From Limonium bicolor (Eukaryota; Streptophyta; Magnoliopsida; Caryophyllales; Plumbaginaceae): DNA of 64,000 bases. Under the pieces are notes generated by a model. The model did no database searches. It saw only the letters and a program-made list of their open reading frames with translations, and was not told the DNA's origin. This document shows positions 62,578 through 64,000 of the stretch, in pieces. Position numbers and translations under genes: made by a program. How positions within the stretch are numbered: position 1 is the first letter of the stretch; every line of letters begins with the position of its first letter. The DNA is taken from contig CM041783.1 in NCBI GenBank assembly GCA_023374045.1, positions 97,375,298-97,439,297 of the forward strand, written 5' to 3'.

Positions 62578-64000
62578 TGTAACACCCCATCCAACAACCA
62601 ACACATAATAACAATCTGCAGCGGAAACTCAACTCATCACATTACTTATTCCAATGGTGTTACACGCCGTTAACCACCTACGTGGCTAACAAGGCTAATA
62701 TATGTACATTGTATCGGTCTGATGGACTAGATTCCCGAGCAACTACACAATACATACTCAATCGATCTTCAACATTTATTATATACATACACTCCCCTGT
62801 ACCGAGTATTTATGAACTGTTCCGACAACAACTTCGGTCTTACTACACCTACTGATACATACTCTTAAAAGTTTACCCATGTACAATGACTACCCGTCCT
62901 ACTCTCGAACGGCTTCCAGCACTTCGTACCTGAAATAGGAAAAAGAAGAGAAAGGGGTGGCCCCAAGGGGCTCAGCACCTTTGCTGGTATGGTAATCCCG
63001 CAGCCCGCATGCTACCGGGCCACGCACGACTAATTGTCGTCTTAGCATGCAGTTGATTATATTTAAATCATGCATACAACCATAAACATACCACACATAT
63101 ATTTTGCCTCAATGGGCTCAACCAATGACCAACACATCCACACTAACCAACCATCCAATGATTCCTTAAACCTAGAGTGGCTCTCCTCTAAACGGAGCTA
63201 CTCCTTAACGAACGACGTGTACCCATCAATCGGGTTTTCCTTAAACGCCTCTTGTCACAAACTGGGATTCATTCCATGATCCACACATTCCAAACCAACA
63301 TATCTCATTCCTTATATGACACATAACAATCTTTCTGGTTTCTACATACACATGATAACCTCACCATCATTCTAAACATCCAATATGTATATATATACCT
63401 TAGCATAGCAAGGGAATTTGCATAGCACCATAACATTACATAACATCATAAATTCGGTTCTCGCAAGGAACCTTCCATCATAGTTAGTCCATACCATGAG
63501 CATAGAGATTGTTGCCAAACTCATACCAAGCTCGTTAATTACCTCATCACCATCCTGTTATTTGAACGGTTGACTTAAACCCAAGGTGTGTCGGATATAG
63601 TGATCCCAAGCACACCAAACAACACAGTATGCCCCTATGGCCCGACGTGAGTCAGTAAACTAGCTTTGGATAAGCTAAGGGAAGGTTGAAACCAAATTGG
63701 AATACCACCTAAACATACACCAAGGGAGCCGAACTGGACTTGATAACGACCCCCACATCACACGCGTGGCCGGAAACTGCCGGACTCCTCACCCCCCGTT
63801 AGCCCATAGACTCTTAATAATAAGTAGTAGGGATCCATTATGGAGCCTACCACATCCACACACCATACGGTATCATAACCGAGTTAAGCACACAAGGGAG
63901 GAGAGAGTCATACATTCACATACACATCACGCACAAACATCACATGACCAACTCACGCATAGCCGTGGTTAGAACGTTCCTTAAGTCGGAAACGTTGTTA
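62578..64000 (-). mobile_element. Family-A LTR start, continues past window
   Basis: Starts TGTAACACCCC after TTCAA. It resembles the LTR at 33135 more than the LTR at 55095, from which it has clearly diverged, and no PBS precedes it. It is therefore not the partner of 55095-59627 but a separate insertion into that element's interior. U5 hairpin at 62669-62690, CAGCA stem-loop at 62973-62986. A TTCAA duplication is predicted at its far end. Confidence 0.8.

Noticed and set aside
62899..63096. Conserved small frame with the core MLRRQLVVRGPVACGLRDYH in five family-A LTRs (also 55381-55611, 41695-42009, 33409-33714 minus; 21508-21714 plus)
   Set aside because: Reading frame is shared only over a ~35-codon core; downstream the copies are frameshifted relative to one another and start codons differ. 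The region coincides with a conserved RNA-like fold, so nucleotide-level conservation explains it better than a protein.
55095..64000. LTR at 62578 as the 5' LTR of the element at 55095
   Set aside because: The two LTR starts are clearly diverged, and neither PBS nor the last part of the interior precedes 62578.

Overview
This window is plant nuclear DNA, most likely intergenic heterochromatin of a large-genome flowering plant. It is AT-rich and has no open reading frame longer than about 150 codons. I found no gag, pol or host protein I could support. Almost everything is LTR retrotransposons nested in one another. The evidence is direct: repeated TG...CA LTR ends, 5-bp target-site duplications (TSDs), primer-binding sites complementary to initiator-Met tRNA (TGGTATCAGAGC), and polypurine tracts next to LTRs. 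The elements have very long LTRs (3.5-5.4 kb) and non-coding interiors, so they look like LARDs (large retrotransposon derivatives), mobilised in trans if at all.

Layout, left to right. 1-2464 is the U3-side part of a family-A LTR that starts before the window. It abuts 2465-2935, the right end of a CACTA DNA transposon. 2936-11797 is the rest of an old family-A element on the minus strand (interior, PBS, 4.4-kb LTR). 11798-13942 and 48195-48999 are two halves of an AT-rich sequence ('C') split by a family-B element at 13943-48189 (TSD CATGC). Family B carries three later family-A insertions: a plus-strand solo LTR (17441-22030) in its left LTR, a minus-strand solo LTR (25986-30127, TSD CCACC) in its interior, and a complete 11.7-kb family-A LARD (33135-44882, TSD TTAAC) in its right LTR. 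The two B LTRs supply each other's empty sites. 49000-49300 is a truncated family-A LTR end. 49794-55094 is a second C-like region containing about 14 degenerate ~195-bp repeats. 55095-62577 is another family-A element, cut inside its interior by a further family-A LTR (62578 to the window end).

The most notable signal is RNA-like structure. Family-A LTRs all carry, at the same place, a tandem array of 4-5 hairpins whose stem sequence differs between copies (GACCGACCCA, GACCGGACTT, GTCCGAACTT, GGTCCGGGACTT cores) while the two arms always stay complementary. Other hairpins show the same compensated change: in U5, around the PBS, next to the polypurine tracts, in an array beside the 3' LTR, and in a ~70-nt module shared between families A and B. 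A 139-bp interior island is 136/139 identical between two elements whose flanks have clearly diverged. Together these suggest non-coding elements that persist through conserved RNA structure rather than protein. This is inference and needs alignment-based covariation tests.
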